A stretch of DNA of 64,000 bases from Litoditis marina (GCA_964036275.1 OZ038433.1:186001-250000); one strand, 5' to 3'; shown: positions 1-13,438, numbered from the stretch's first letter. Notes: a model not told the origin generated them from the sequence alone. Numbers and translations are program-made.

Positions 1-3000
1 GTGACAAGTAGAAACTAGCATAATATACTATTTTCAGAACAAGAAATCATTGTATATAATATACTAAATTTAGAACAAGAAATCGTTGTACTAACCTTTT
101 CTATATGTTTTCACCCCGAACGAAATTTTTTCGCAAGGAGTAAAACTTGGACCACAGGGAAAAGTTGCACTCAAAATAGGAGGAACCAATAGCGCACATA
201 TGAGATAGTGCAACATCTAGAATAATACATTTCATAAGTGTTTATGGGTTCGCAAATTTTTACTTAAATAGAGAGAAAGAGTACTGATTGGATTCGCAGG
301 AACAAAACAAGAAAAAGAAAAGAAACTAAAACATTATCATGAAATATATGGTAGACGTGCAGATATGAACCCCTACCCTCACGTGAAATGAGAACATGAT
401 TTTTGTCGAAGGTATGCGTTTCAATACCTAAATAGGAATATAAATCAGGTAGGGTTGCAATTAGCATGCTTAGATGATTGACTATGATCATTTCGACGAT
501 TTATCTCGCAATCCACCGGTTCTCTAGCAGATAGCCACTGGTAGATGGTTCTATCTCGACGGGCGCATAACTCGTTTCAAGCGTGTTAGCCGTCTATTAT
601 CCGTCATAAGGGAGGTAGACCATTAGAAGAATCAAAGAGCTCATTAAAAGAAGTGAACTTATTTGGAACCGCTCTAAACTCCTGTATTCCCGCTGCATAC
701 TGTATTCTATCGTATTGTAAAAGAAGTGGGCTGTTCAACTCGGTTTAGCCGAAAGTGTTCAAATTCGTATGTCAAAGATATGAAAAGAAAAAGTTACCGA
801 ATTAGAATGATCATTCAAGACGTGAGAAGTTTGTGTAAATGAATAAGAACCGAGTGTTTGTCTGTATCAGTAACGTAGCTTAAAGATCTTCACTGCGATC
901 GAGTGAAGAGTTTCAGTTTTCGATTAGACTAGACTGAGAGTTCCGTCTATTTCGTTATTCTATGTTCAAAATAATTTCCGACAACGCAGCAAAACTATTG
1001 GAAAGCTGAATGCCAATTTAACATGATGAATTGTGACTTAAACAATGATGGCTCTAGGAACTCTGCTTCCCATTGTCAGTGAAACAAATACGACATACTG
1101 ACATCATCTACGATATTTCGTAGAAGAGATTTACGTGATTGGTGAACCAAGCAAGAAAATAATTTTGGCAAATGAAACTTTTGCATGCATTCAGTACATT
1201 TGAGACGTAGAAAAAACAACAGGAAGTTTTCGGGTTACTGCTGTGTTTTTCGCCGTTTTCTGAGATTCGGATGAGTTTCATGTTTTTTGTTTACCTAATT
1301 GTGCTGAATGTGGTATGCAGATATGACAGAATGAGAGGAATGTTCGGAGTCAACTGAGAATTGGTCGTCTGATCTAGCTCGAATCCGTGAGGAGGCGTGT
1401 CGATAAACCAGTCTTTGTCTCTTCATTTAGCATACACGTTTCGCATAAGAACACGATTAATACTCTGAGGTAACACTTGTATGCACGGAATATCACTTGT
1501 GGTAGATGATCAACCAGTTGTTGGAGTACTGAAACGAGGCGCATCTGACAGACACGGAACGCAATATCAACTTCCAGAACGGTGATTCCACTGATCCCCT
1601 GACTCGAATTATGCTGAGTAGACCTTTTTACAAGATAACGTTTTTCCAACTGCATTTGTCATTATAGACCATCCTCAGCACACATTCAAGCTACTTTCTC
1701 AGTTTCTGGAGCAAGACTGATGAACGAAAATATTTATGCTCCATGGATAGTGATTAACTATTGTTTGATCTCAGAGTACGCTGTTGAATAAAAGTTCGAA
1801 TAGAATACAACGGTGTGAAACTACAAAACCGCGAGGATTAGCAACGTTTAGACTTTCTTTGTAACGAGCAAACTGTAAACGTAGTGAACCGCCGCCGTAC
1901 CTCACAAACAACTCCGTCAATGGTTTACGCAACCGTACCCAACGATCGAGCAATAACTTGTTTTGTTTAATGTCTCAACGATATTGCATAATAGCCGTGT
2001 GATGCGTGTGTCCAGTCCTATGACGAAAGCAAACTGTGTTCATAACCGGCCGCCTCCCGATTATGATGGGGGAATCTCGGAATGGAAGCATAACAGAGAC
2101 TGGTCTCACAGTTGAGAGATCGCACATCCTGATTGTACAGAAGAACATAAAGGAGAGACAGATATTATTAGAAAGAGGACGCATCTGGACCGAATCCAAC
2201 ACTCAACAACGATCGTTTACGGACAAACATAGAACAAAACTAGTGATCTTAGATCAATGGGAGGATAGGGCACGGTATGGGATTCAGGCCAATATTTCAG
2301 GTTGAAACTATGAAAAACATTAGGACTGACTCGTTTTTGTACAAAAAAGTCACAAAAGAAGAACGTTGAACGATTTATTTTATTAGAAAGGTACTCGATT
2401 TTAAAACGTACCAAGATGATGCTCAACAAACTAGTAGTTTTCAACCTTTTTCTGCGAAATTAAAGTACGTTTACCAGAATACCACTTGGTATTCTCAGTG
2501 TTCCGATCAAATCCTCTCCAGAGGTTAGTTCTATCCACTTGTTTCCGATAATGGCACGAACAGGAGCCAGAGACAAAACTCCTTGTTCGCACTGATTAAA
2601 ACTGGAGGGCTATATGCAAGTGTATCTCTGCGCCCACATCAAATCTTGTGTCTCTCTTTCCCACTGTTTGGGAGCAATAGGGTGAGGGCAACGAAAAAGG
2701 TAGGATTCGATTCGGCTATTCGGTTATACGGGGAATGTTGATCTGCTCTGATGTGTTTCTACTTCGATAGCACTGTAGTTCAATTCAAATTGGACATTCA
2801 CTATGTGTTTGCCGATCGAATTGGAACTCAAATTTAAGGATTCTCCATTAATCGGAGACACCTTGGTCGGAAAATGGTCAATGAGGATATTACTTCATGC
2901 GGCCTAAGATTCTCGATCTTGTAGAAAGCATGGCCGATGAATGCCATGTACAGAGCAACCCATTATTATTGACCTATCAGCGTAATCCCTTGTAGAACAG

Positions 3001-3492
3001 TGAATGATTCGAACTTCAAATCTCTCATCTCGAAACTGTTTGAAAATTGTAATCCTTACTAATATAACATCAGTACACAACAGTAACCAAACCCCATTTT
3101 TTCGTGTCAGCACACTCCTATTTTGAATCACACATCAAGGCTTTTCGATCGTGAAAAACAGGGTAAGACCTTTCGAGAGAGCTGTACAAAACGTTCTCAA
3201 CGATTTCTACACCGATTCGGGTCCTACTCCAGTTGTAACTCACAAATTTCACAGACCAAAACATAATTAAACAAAATATTCATTAATAAAACACATTTTT
3301 CGAGATATTATAATAAATAATAAGGCAAGTTTGACCACCAAAATGAACCGTATCGAAGGATGAATACTAAACAAGGCAGGAACGCACAAATACCCACATT
3401 TAGGAATATGTAAGACGTGTTGAACTGGCTGGCAAGAAAGATTATGCGCAGGTTACAAGTAATGAACACAGAATATGAAGAATAGAAGGTTT
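1..3492. other. Intergenic region, no supported gene
   Basis: This stretch lies downstream of the prolyl hydroxylase stop codon. I see only short reading frames with no recognisable product and no chain of exons in consistent splice phase. The one structure noted is an imperfect head-to-tail dimer at about 15-105, where a roughly 44-base unit containing AGAACAAGAAATC occurs twice. A distal part of a neighbouring gene could still be hidden here as small exons. Confidence 0.5.
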
Positions 3493-6400
3493 CTATACAT
3501 TTCTAGACGAAAGATCTCCAACGAAGTTCTCTTGAACCAGTTCCTCCAGACCACAGCTGCGAGTGAACTCCTGACCACGTTCGTGAATCCATTTGTTAGA
3601 TACCTAAATGTACACAAATCAATAATTTTCAGAATTAGCGGGTGTTTTAATACATCTCAAAATATTGTTCATAAGTGTTGATATAAGAAAATTTATGTTT
3701 ATAATGGGCGTTCCTATCAAAAATGATGCTTCAAAAGTTCTACCAGTCAAAGATTGCTTCCAATTTCGCTTTAAAAATTTAATATGTAAATACAGAAAAC
3801 TTTTTTTTCTGTGATCGTGGCACTAGGGGACAATAAAGAAAAGAGCATGAACCCTATTATACACTGAAATGTGTTCTCACAGTATTGAACGTCAAGTAAG
3901 AAATGTGCCCGAACTCTTCGTTTACGCTGTTCACAATGATTTCCCGTCCATTTTCACCGTTGCTCGTGAGATGTTCATGAGATTTACCCACTGCTCATGC
4001 GACTCACTCGTTGTTCCAACTGAGCAACTCACCCATTTGTCTTCGAGAAATACGGGTAAGGAATGTTGGGTGCGCATTAACTTTCTGCTCACAAGTTTCC
4101 CAATGATCCTTAATTTGTTCTCATAGTTGTCTTCTTTTCGTGAAATGTACTCTTGCCTCCTACTCACCCATTTATCTCCGAGAAGTACGTGGCAGGCTGC
4201 GTGTCGAGTGCGCGTAGACGTTCTTTTAACTATGTTCACAAGTTTCACAATGATTCTCATTCTGTTTCCACGGTTGCTACTGAGATTCACCCATTGCACA
4301 TGAGAATCACTCGTTGTTCCAACTCAGAAACTCACCCATTTGTCTTCGAGAAATACGGGTAAGGAATGTTAGGTGCGCATTAACTTTCTGCTCACAAGTT
4401 TCCCAATGATCCTTAATTTGTTCTCATAGTTGTCTTCTTTTCGTGAAATGTACTCTTGCCTCCTACTCACCCATTTATCTCCGAGAAGTACGTGGCAGGC
4501 TGCGTGTCGAGTGCGCGTAGACGTTCTTTTAACTATGTTCACAAGTTTCACAATGATTCTCATTCTGTTTCCACGGTTGCTACTGAGATTCACCCATTGC
4601 ACATGAGAATCACTCGTTGTTCCAACTCAGAAACTCACCCATTTGTCTTCGAGAAATACGGGTAAGGAATGTTAGGTGCGCATTAACTTTCTGCTCACAA
4701 GTTTCCCAATGATCCTTAATTTGTTCTCATAGTTGTCTTCTTTTCGTGAAATGTACTCTTGCCTCCTACTCACCCATTTATCTCCGAGAAGTACGTGGCA
4801 GGCTGCGTGTCGAGTGCGCGTAGACGTTCTTTTAACTATGTTCACAAGTTTCACAATGATTCTCATTCTGTTTCCACGGTTGCTACTGAGATTCACCCAT
4901 TGCACATGAGATTCACTCGTTGTTCCAACTCAGAAACTCACCCATTTGTCTCCAAGAAGTACGGGACAGGCTGCGTGTCTTGTGCGCATGTCTCCCTCGC
5001 CACTCCGGTACAGATTGTACCAGAAGAGGGCATCGTGGATGGAGGGGAAGACAGCAGTGTCCAGTTGGTTGAACACCGTCGCTCCTCCGCGCTCCGGCTG
5101 GCTCATCTAAACACACACAATATAATCCTCACTTTCATATTAAATACATGAAGTTGCTATCATATATTCTGTTGTAGCACAAACAGTTTACATCTTATAT
5201 CATATTCTATACTACTTAATCTACCCATACTGTATTCTAACGGGATGTTCTACCTCCCTTTCTTCACTAGCGTACAAAACATTGATCATAGGATGCAGCC
5301 TGTACCAGTGGTACAACGCTCGTCAATCCTCTCTTTCTTTTTCGTGTCAATAGAACTTCTTGAGAAGTTGCAAATCTGATTATTCGTTTCGTTCGTTATT
5401 AATATTCCTAACTACGGCGAGATCAAATTAAGGTTCATATCTCTGAGGTTCGTGGTTTCTTTAGTAGTTTATTCTGATTAAACCCCAGTCGAAGTTATTA
5501 TACTTTTTCAATTTCAGCCCAAGCCTGGTTCCTATGCTCGGCCTTCAAAATACACAAGTAAATGGACAAAATATGACTATTGAGCAAAGGCAACTAAAAC
5601 GCACGCTTTGGCCTAATCCCTAATTGGCATACTAGTTGAAGCTAGCTGTCATTTAATGAATTCAAATATAAAACTTACCGCGTGCCCCGCTGAAACTGCA
5701 ATCAAACACAGGAATAAACTGAATTAGAACGAAAACCCAACAGAGATGATGCAAAACGAGATTGAGGTGGGTCAAACAGGTGTTGCCAGAACTTCAACTC
5801 GATGTCAAGCAAACAAGGGAAGTAACACACCACATACAGATAGAGTTGTTTTTCTCGATTAGTCATACCCACATACATTTTCACGTAGTACACAGTTTAC
5901 CAAAAAGAACATGCTCCAAATTGTATATAGGGTTACCTAATATATTCAATCTAATTCGTAATACAGAACCGTGACCCTGCTTCGGAGCAGTTCGGGATGC
6001 GAGTAAGAACCGCGAAAGATGTAAATTAAAGGTGGTATGTGTTCTCTGGTTTTCAGAGTACTAAATTTAACAAAATCACTACAAATGATAACACAGTTTT
6101 GGTGCATGATTACTATGTTTAAGTGAGCTCTTTCTGGTACTTTCAGTTGTCATGATTTGAAGGTGATTACCGTACTTGGTCCCATTTTTGTTTGACATCG
6201 AGTTCAGAGTTTGAGAGAATCTCCACTCGCAACACTAATGGAAACCAGGACAACGTTGTTCGTTAAACCAGTGTTGGGGGTTTTTGGTCTACGTGACCAC
6301 AAAGGTGAATAGTTTTGCATGCAGAACGGAGCACGCGGCAACTATCCGGTGGCTCACATAGAAGAGTACGGTAGCAATGCGATTTCCTGTGTTGAGGCTC

Positions 6401-9400
6401 TTGAAGGCGTTCTTTTCCTCTTTCTAAAATAAATTGTGTTTACAAAGACACTTACATAAAACAGAACAGTAGCTATACGATTTCCGCCACCGTTTTGGTA
6501 CGGTTCCGCTACCCCCGGTCTCTAAAACGACCGCATATATTGAATAAACATTTTCTGTATCTAGAGGCTTTCATACTTTTCTGCTACGTTTTGCCAAAAA
6601 TAGGTATACAGTGTGTGAGGATGCAAATAACTCAAATTTAAATAATTTATAAAACATTCATTGGGAAACGTCCATGTAGTGGAATCAAATGGAAGTGTTA
6701 ACGTTATTATATGAATATTTTCTGTTTCTAATCATAATTTCAACAGACTTTTTTGACGGGAAGGTTTCGAACACTTGCAAGAAGTCTTGACAATGACATG
6801 CGCAGTTCATGAATGACTGTTCTGTTCGTTTTTGTGACACAAAATCAAAACTCGATCAAGAACTTGAATATTGTTAGATGACGTATATTCTAAATAACAT
6901 TCGGTTTGAACTATGTTCACGTTCCAAACTATATATAGTTACTACTCAGATTAATGTTTGTTTGTGTATTTTAGCAAGCTTACTCTTGCGAAGTCATAAT
7001 GAGGGTCGTAGTGGCCACCGAGTCCGTAGTTCGCAACCTGAAATGGATGGAGTGTGTCATATTGATGAATGGAATGATAAAATAGATATTATCGTAAAAA
7101 AAAGATATGGACGGGTAAAATTTAATGGAGTAAACTAAAGTGTGAACCAGATAATAAGGTAAAGCTAACTTTGTTAAATTGAGAGTTTAATACTATCCTC
7201 GTTCTCGGTTGAATACATATAATATAATGTAACCAACTTGAGGTTCGCAAAGAAACGACCGAGACTATACCTGTAGATCTTCGGAAGTGGATTGTTCGAG
7301 GTTGGTCATGTCTTGGATTCTTCTGTTCACACGTGCAACTACCGGGCTTTCCTCTTCTTTCAGCCACGCACTAAACGAAAAAGTTCACCGCCTTTTCGTA
7401 TACAATTGCAAAATCACGTGAAACGCGGGATACTAAAACATATTGCTAACGATTCCCCACACTTTACGTGATATTTGCATAAAATATTAGTTTACAGAGT
7501 TCGATGGGTTAAACAAGGGTAAGTTATCAATTCAGCAAACAGAGAGGGACGTCAGTCGAACGCTAGCAGAAACCCAGTCGAGTTCTACGTAGTTAGTACA
7601 TAGCTCAGTACAATGCAAATTAGCAGTTTTATTGACTCTAGGCGGAAATAATTGTAATGTAGTTCATATAAATGCAACAGCTTTGGTAAAAAAGTGAGGG
7701 CCTCGGTTATTGTTTTGAGCGTAGTTACTAGTTACGGATTTTCAGCGAATGCCACGTGAAATGTGTAAAAATATTGAACCCAGCGTGAAGTTTAGAGAGT
7801 TTCCATAATGTTCTGTTCTCAGACCTTTTGCTGATTCTGTAACTGGCCGTCTCGAGTTCTCCGGTCACTGCATTCTGGACAGTGGCTCGCTTCAACTGAA
7901 ACCAACCAACAACCATGCGGGGCAACAATCGGGATCATACACACACTTTTGTTCATTCTAAAAGTCATGCTAACACGATACACACGTCGGTACGACGTGT
8001 TATTGTATACATTCTACACAACTTTTCAGATTGTAGAAGTTATATTGGATACTTTGTACAATCAACACCGTGCGGGTTCACATGAATTCATACTCATCCC
8101 AACATATGAAACCAAACATCCCCGCCAAATCAAGGTAGACGGAGCTATGGGTTGGTAACAATTTCTTCATCCTACGTGAGCTGTAGCTTCGTGGTACTTC
8201 ATAATATGTATATGCATCTCAAAAGGACACACTATCATACGTTACCTCGATAGCTGACGAGTTTTATTGGAAGAAATTGCTACTTTGACCGGTAGTAGTC
8301 ATACCAACAAACAACATTTCGCATCCCCAAGAGTGTACCTTTTCGCTATTCGATAGCTGACAGTTACTAGGGAACCGTCCGCTGCTTTCACTGTGGCTCT
8401 TTCCAACTCAAAAACACAATTATTGGATAAGTGAAAGTGTAAGAATTCTTTCTTTTTTATTTTCGTAAAACTTCTTTCACTTTCATCCAGTCCTAACTCA
8501 TTAACTCATTAACTTCAGCGAAGTAACTCGTTACGTTAGAGTGAAAAACTGGGAGTGATGATTCAATAAAAGCGTTAGGTAACGTTTTACAATGAATGAA
8601 TGGATCAGGAATGTGCATGTTTTACTGGTAAGAAAATACTTGAAGATAAATTTTTTGCTTCGATCTGGTGAAATATAAAATGTTCCAATTGCAATATGTA
8701 CTATTCTCCATACCTTTGGAGTCGCCAGCGACTTGATGACGGAAATTTCGTAGTCAGAAATTACTTCTTTGAACAAAACGGCCATCGGGTTCAGGCGCAG
8801 AATTTCGACTTTGATGGGAGCCAACAGCAGGAAATCATTGTCTCTCTGGAATTTTGAATTTTTACCCAAATGCTGTAACAAAGACTAATATTCGCTTGAG
8901 AAAAGTGTTAGGGTTTCGTAAACCTTCAAAAAACGACGATTATGTGGTCTAATTACAACGCTTCAGTCCTTTGAACCGCAATAGATTTTTCAATTGCAGT
9001 TTAAATGACTGATATCACGGGATTGGCCCACATAAACGTCCTTCTTTAACATGGTGAAAAGTCGTCTGGAAATTTCATTGGCACGTTCACGACTTTCAGT
9101 GGGGATAACTAGAACGATATATTACACCTTAAATACATATTCTGATTCAATGACTACCTTGAGATAGCAATGGAGCTTCTTTTCTTCAGCGGGGTCGACT
9201 GGAGACACCTCGCCGCGACACAGGGCTTCGTAGGCATCTCGCTCCACGATTCCGTCATTGTCCACACGCTGGAAATGTCGTATTACAACACAAAATTTAC
9301 GTGATCTAAAACTGGAGAGGGTGAACTTTTCACATGATTTCCAAACGATAAGGTCACTGATCAGTACATCATACAAACTCATACAGTATGTGCTTAGTTC

Positions 9401-9454
9401 GAATATTACTAGACCTGGAAATGCCCTAGGACACCACATAATGAACAAAAAGAT

Positions 9455-9527
<73 letters not shown>

Positions 9528-12500
9528 CAGGGAGAGAGACAGAAAAAGACAGAGAGACAGAGATACAAATAGACAGAGTAATGCTAACCGAAACTACTGA
9601 TGTGCATTCTGCATCAACCTCTCTTCGCCAGAGAACAAAATTGAAAGTGGAGCTAACCTTGTTGATGATGGGAGGCAGCTCGCCCTCCATGTCTTTTCCG
9701 GCCAGCATATCTTCGTACCATTTCACATTTCCTGAAATATTGATGGGATCAGTCATTCTTCTACTATCTTTGTTCTTGGCATCTGAGCAGAGCGAGAAAG
9801 GAATCTAAATAGTGCATTGGAGGCCCGTTCACGTTTTACATGTAACTTGTATATTTCAACAAGTAACTCTTCACTATGAAACCCCTTTCCGGAACATTTT
9901 GCTGCCCAAAAACGATCAATCGATAAGTATAGTTCATACCATTCCTAGCTTTTCACAGCATACGTATTTCTCAATAACTGTTGAAAATATTGCCAGAAAC
10001 TGTAGATTTTCGAACACTTTTGTAATAGGGACTTCGAATCGAATGAAAAATTATAATTGTTTCCTGTGATACCTACCTAATTCGAACTTGAAAGTTTTGT
10101 AATCAATCTGTAGGAGGTTATATAATAGGAATGAAACAAATTTTTCTCTTCCTTTGTGCTACTCACCCTTAGCTCTCGGGTGGTTGGGTGCAATTTGTGC
10201 GAGTCGTTTCGTCATCGCAAGAGCTCTTCTAATGTTTCCCTGTTGGTAGAGAGCGTACGCCAAATACTCCAGAATCTCAGACTCCTCAATCGACTTGGGG
10301 TTCTCGTTCTCAACCTGCAATGCGAAAATTTCACAAAGAAATTGACGAAGGAACTGTTCAGTGAACAAGCCCTAAATGTTCTCAACTTTTCTGTATCTCC
10401 TCAGTTCTTGCTATCAAACTATTGATCATTCGGACGCTGACAATAAACATATTTCGAATGTCAGTTGCTTTTTACTTCTCCATATGAGCTGTAGATTTCA
10501 TAAACTATTCCGTAAGGCTGTCTTCAGACTTTTTGTGCGATACAAGATACACGATACATGCGCGCTCTAATCGTGTGTATCGATTGCATTTTTGTAGCGG
10601 CGACAGATACATGCGTCACGCGATGTATCTATCGTGTTCATACTTTTTCTACAGTATCTCGGCGTCAGATACATCATTTTGAATCGACGATACACTTTTT
10701 TTGAAGATTGCGGCCGGCATTCTACACTTCACTCATATTGTGGATACATCTAGGTTTTCGGATTATAAAAGTGATTTTTGTGAAATTTTTCCAATTGATA
10801 GAATGTTCCCCCACACAAAACAGATTGGTATCCGCAAAAAATTTCATTATCGCGCGCGACGCGCGCACGCGACGCGTCAAAATTGGCATGGGGATCGGTA
10901 TCAATTATCATGAGCGTTTTTGTTTTTCACGATGTCCAAAGTTTATCGAAATTCACTCATTTTCACATTTTGTCGCGGCGCGTGCGCGCGTCGCGTGCGA
11001 TGAGATAGACGTCAATTTGAAGAATACCTATAAAAATCTATGAAATAAAGAACTTAAAATTGTTGAAAGTTACTTTTGAATTTGAAACTAACAAAATCGA
11101 AAAAATGTATCCTGGAACGTTCATACTTCTCTGATACGTTGGCGCCAAGATACGGATACAAAATGAGACGATACAAATAATTCGAAAATGAATCGTGTAT
11201 CTGTATCTTGTATCGCACAAAAAGTCTGAAGACAGCCTAATACTCTGCAACTTGACTGTGGGTCCGGTCTCCCCCTACTCACCTTGTTCATAGCGACTTG
11301 CATCCAAGTGAGTGTATGATAGTAATCTCTCTGGTTGTACGCCGCACGTCCTATCTGTAAACATCACGCACATTCAAACATATATAAATCATGTGTCGTT
11401 TCGGTCCAAAAACAATTATTTCTAATAATTTATAGTTGAAGATTTCATAACAGTACACACCTCACATAATAATCAATTTCTAGTAAGTCGGTAAAACTTC
11501 GGGAAATTATGACTGCAACACAAATTGAAGATAGAAAAAACATAGCTTGCAGAAAACGCCTACAGTTTCTTTCACCTGGTGTGTGATTACAGACTACAAG
11601 ACTACAAAGTAACCGACTGAGGACTAGATTGACTTAGAATCAGGTCGAGTTGATCGTTTTCTGTTGCAAACTTTTGAGTGCAGACTGCTGCAGAGATAGA
11701 TCATCACTTAGGGTGTCTTCATACTTTTTGTCGGCTGCAGAATCATAGAGCAAATTAGGAGCACTAATTGAAAGGTATGAAGAATATGAACTTAGGAAGG
11801 GACCCTAATACGATAGTGAAAACACCTCACCTCGAACACGTCGTGAGCACTGAGTTTGTGTCCGACTTGGTCTCCGTTGATGAGCCCGTTGGAGAGCTCG
11901 TGAGTGTCCAGTTTGTAAGTATCTTGGAGTCTCAGAAGAGCAATGGCTGCTCCAGAAAGATCGTCCTCTCCGGGGAATCGAACCTGAAGGAATTGAATTT
12001 TTGCCGTTTCAAGACATCGTCTTCTGTTTTCATAATATTATGATTTCTGATTTCCGGGTGGTTGCAAGAAGTAATAAATAAAAGAAATAAAAGTTATGTT
12101 TTCAGACTTGTAAGATGAGTTGTGTATATTTAGTTCTTGTAGTATGAACGTATGTTCTTACAGTAATATTCGGAAATTCTGATTCGATGTATGCTCCAAT
12201 TCCCGAACAAGTTTCTATCAAAAACAACACTACACGAGATTATCCGATTGGGTCACTCCTGAGAATGCATGCCGTTTATTGAGTTTACTTGGGCTTTACA
12301 ATGACTTTTGACTTCTGTGTCAATGATGCTTAGCGGTAATCAACAATATTACGCGTTTTGTTTTGCCATCCAATACATCTACTCAATTTACCTGACTCTT
12401 CATTCGGTTGTCGGTGATATTCTTGATGAAGGTGTCGGCTCTGTTGGTCTTCATTATATCTTCGACCTGAATAAATTCAAGGAGGTCAAATATTCTCTGA

Positions 12501-13429
12501 CATGATACTAACGCTCAGACCTACAAGCTTCTTTCAAACTACTAATTAAGTTGAACATTTCGAACACACACCAAAGATGACTCTCTAGTCGCGATTTGAA
12601 AAAAATCCACAATACTCGTGAATTCGATTTGTAATTTGTTCGAGTTTTAAACATATTTGAGATTCTATTTTGATCTGGTCAACGTGCTTTTAACTAAGTT
12701 TTCGGGTCGGAACTATAGTAGTTCAAGTGTATATTTCACAATCGGGTACCTTTTTCCATTCGGAGGTGAGTCTCTTGATGAGCAGGAAGGCGTTGATTGG
12801 GTTGGTGACAAACTCGGGACCAACTCCCGCTGCCTCGGCGTTGCGGGTCACGTACTCGTCCGCGAATCTGGAATAATTCACTCATTAACGCTATGTGTTT
12901 ACGGATATGAATTGAATCACATTGTCCAACTTTTTTTTCATATATTTCCAATAGCTCACTTTGAAATACTAAGGTCTTGCACGGAGAGATGAGAACGTGA
13001 ATACTATAGTCATCCAAGCTAGGCCAAACAAGATTTGCTCGCATTGCTCCTTTCACTGCTTTGTCACATTGCTTTGATGAATTCCTACATACTAGTAAAA
13101 TAGAAAAAATCCACAAAATCAATGGTTTATAATAAAATTCGTGGAAACATATCGATTCAGATGAAAGTGTGTCAGTTCTAACTCTTATTTGAGCACTTGT
13201 TTCGGGTCACCTTTAATATGTTGTTTCTTTTCGTTTCGTTACAAGTGAAAATCGGTGTAAAACCTGACTTCTTGAGCATTTCGAGTCGTTGCTGTTCTGC
13301 CTGGATGTACTGGTCGATGACGGTGGTCACCTCCCTCTCCGCCCCCAGCATGTGCTCCATGTCGGCGATGGCGGTGAAAAGATCACAACTGCCCCAGGCA
13401 ACCAACGAACACAGCAGAAACAACCGCAT
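3493..13429 (-). CDS. phy-2: Prolyl 4-hydroxylase subunit alpha, PHY-2-like, 15 exons
   Basis: This gene encodes a 536-residue collagen prolyl 4-hydroxylase alpha subunit. The enzyme hydroxylates X-Pro-Gly prolines of procollagen in the ER using Fe(II), 2-oxoglutarate and ascorbate, together with a PDI beta subunit. Exons, 5' to 3': 13269-13429, 12750-12867, 12392-12466, 11831-11983, 11283-11354, 10167-10314, 9658-9731, 9158-9268, 8714-8845, 7825-7895, 7271-7370, 6984-7037, 6358-6423, 4942-5106, 3493-3603. A signal peptide (MRLFLLCSLVAWGSC) precedes DLFTAIADM. The TPR-like peptide-binding part is about residues 145-240. Iron ligands are H414 and D416 (HYD) and H489 (TRHAAC); K499 is the 2-oxoglutarate lysine, ten residues after H489 as in vertebrate enzymes. 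Length and N-terminal wording fit C. elegans PHY-2 (recalled as about 539 residues) better than DPY-18. There is no C-terminal KDEL. Exon 1 uses a GTCAGG donor, the least certain join. Confidence 0.95.
3926..4995. repeat. 303-bp tandem array derived from exon 14 and its 5' splice site
   Basis: About 3.5 units with a period of exactly 303 bases fill part of the last intron of the prolyl hydroxylase gene; one segment recurs at 4153, 4456 and 4759. Each unit consists of two related halves of about 150 bases. Read on the minus strand, one half encodes TRHAACHVLLGDKW and the other a diverged HSLPVFLEDKW-type version. Both are followed by the donor-like GTGAGT. The true end of exon 14 (4942) is the right-hand member of the series. 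The inner units are almost identical to each other, while the outer ones are diverged. Confidence 0.93.
8930..9047. mobile_element. Palindromic MITE, family with GGACGATTATGTGG ends, copy 1
   Basis: The left arm (ACGACGATTATGTGG) is answered by CCCACATAAACGTCC at the right end, so the whole element of about 118 bases can fold back on itself. Two further copies lie at 44011-44120 and 46103-46216. It sits in the intron between exons 9 and 8 of the prolyl hydroxylase gene and has no coding capacity. Confidence 0.75.
9459..9521. repeat. (GA)n microsatellite
   Basis: An almost uninterrupted AG dinucleotide run of about 60 bases lies in the prolyl hydroxylase intron between exons 8 and 7, followed by a degenerate GACAGA tail to about 9560. 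Confidence 0.95.
10516..11237. mobile_element. 722-bp TIR element with TAA target-site duplication
   Basis: The element begins GGCTGTCTTCAGACTTTTTG and ends with the exact reverse complement; the terminal inverted repeats match for about 36 bases. TAA flanks both ends (10513-10515 and 11238-11240), a 3-bp duplication as made by PIF/Harbinger-type transposases. Inside are two CG-rich blocks (about 10850-10880 and 10975-11000) inverted relative to each other. No transposase reading frame is present, so it is non-autonomous. It lies in the intron between exons 6 and 5 of the prolyl hydroxylase gene. Confidence 0.85.
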
Positions 13430-13438
13430 TTGTACTGG
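13430..13438 (-). promoter_or_regulatory. Probable spliced-leader acceptor of the prolyl hydroxylase gene
   Basis: On the minus strand the sequence TATTTCCAG ends only five bases before the ATG. A 3' splice site this close to the start codon is typical of nematode trans-splicing. An intron in the 5' UTR would look the same. Confidence 0.6.

Noticed and set aside
3931..4905. Open frames of 77-130 codons on both strands of the tandem array
   Set aside because: They are copies of part of one exon plus intron; stops interrupt the units and no acceptor of normal quality precedes them, so cassette exons are unlikely.
9122..9756. Long Leu/Ser-rich and Arg/Glu-rich frames across the GA repeat
   Set aside because: Dinucleotide repeats keep frames open by chance; genuine coding here is limited to prolyl hydroxylase exons 7 and 8.
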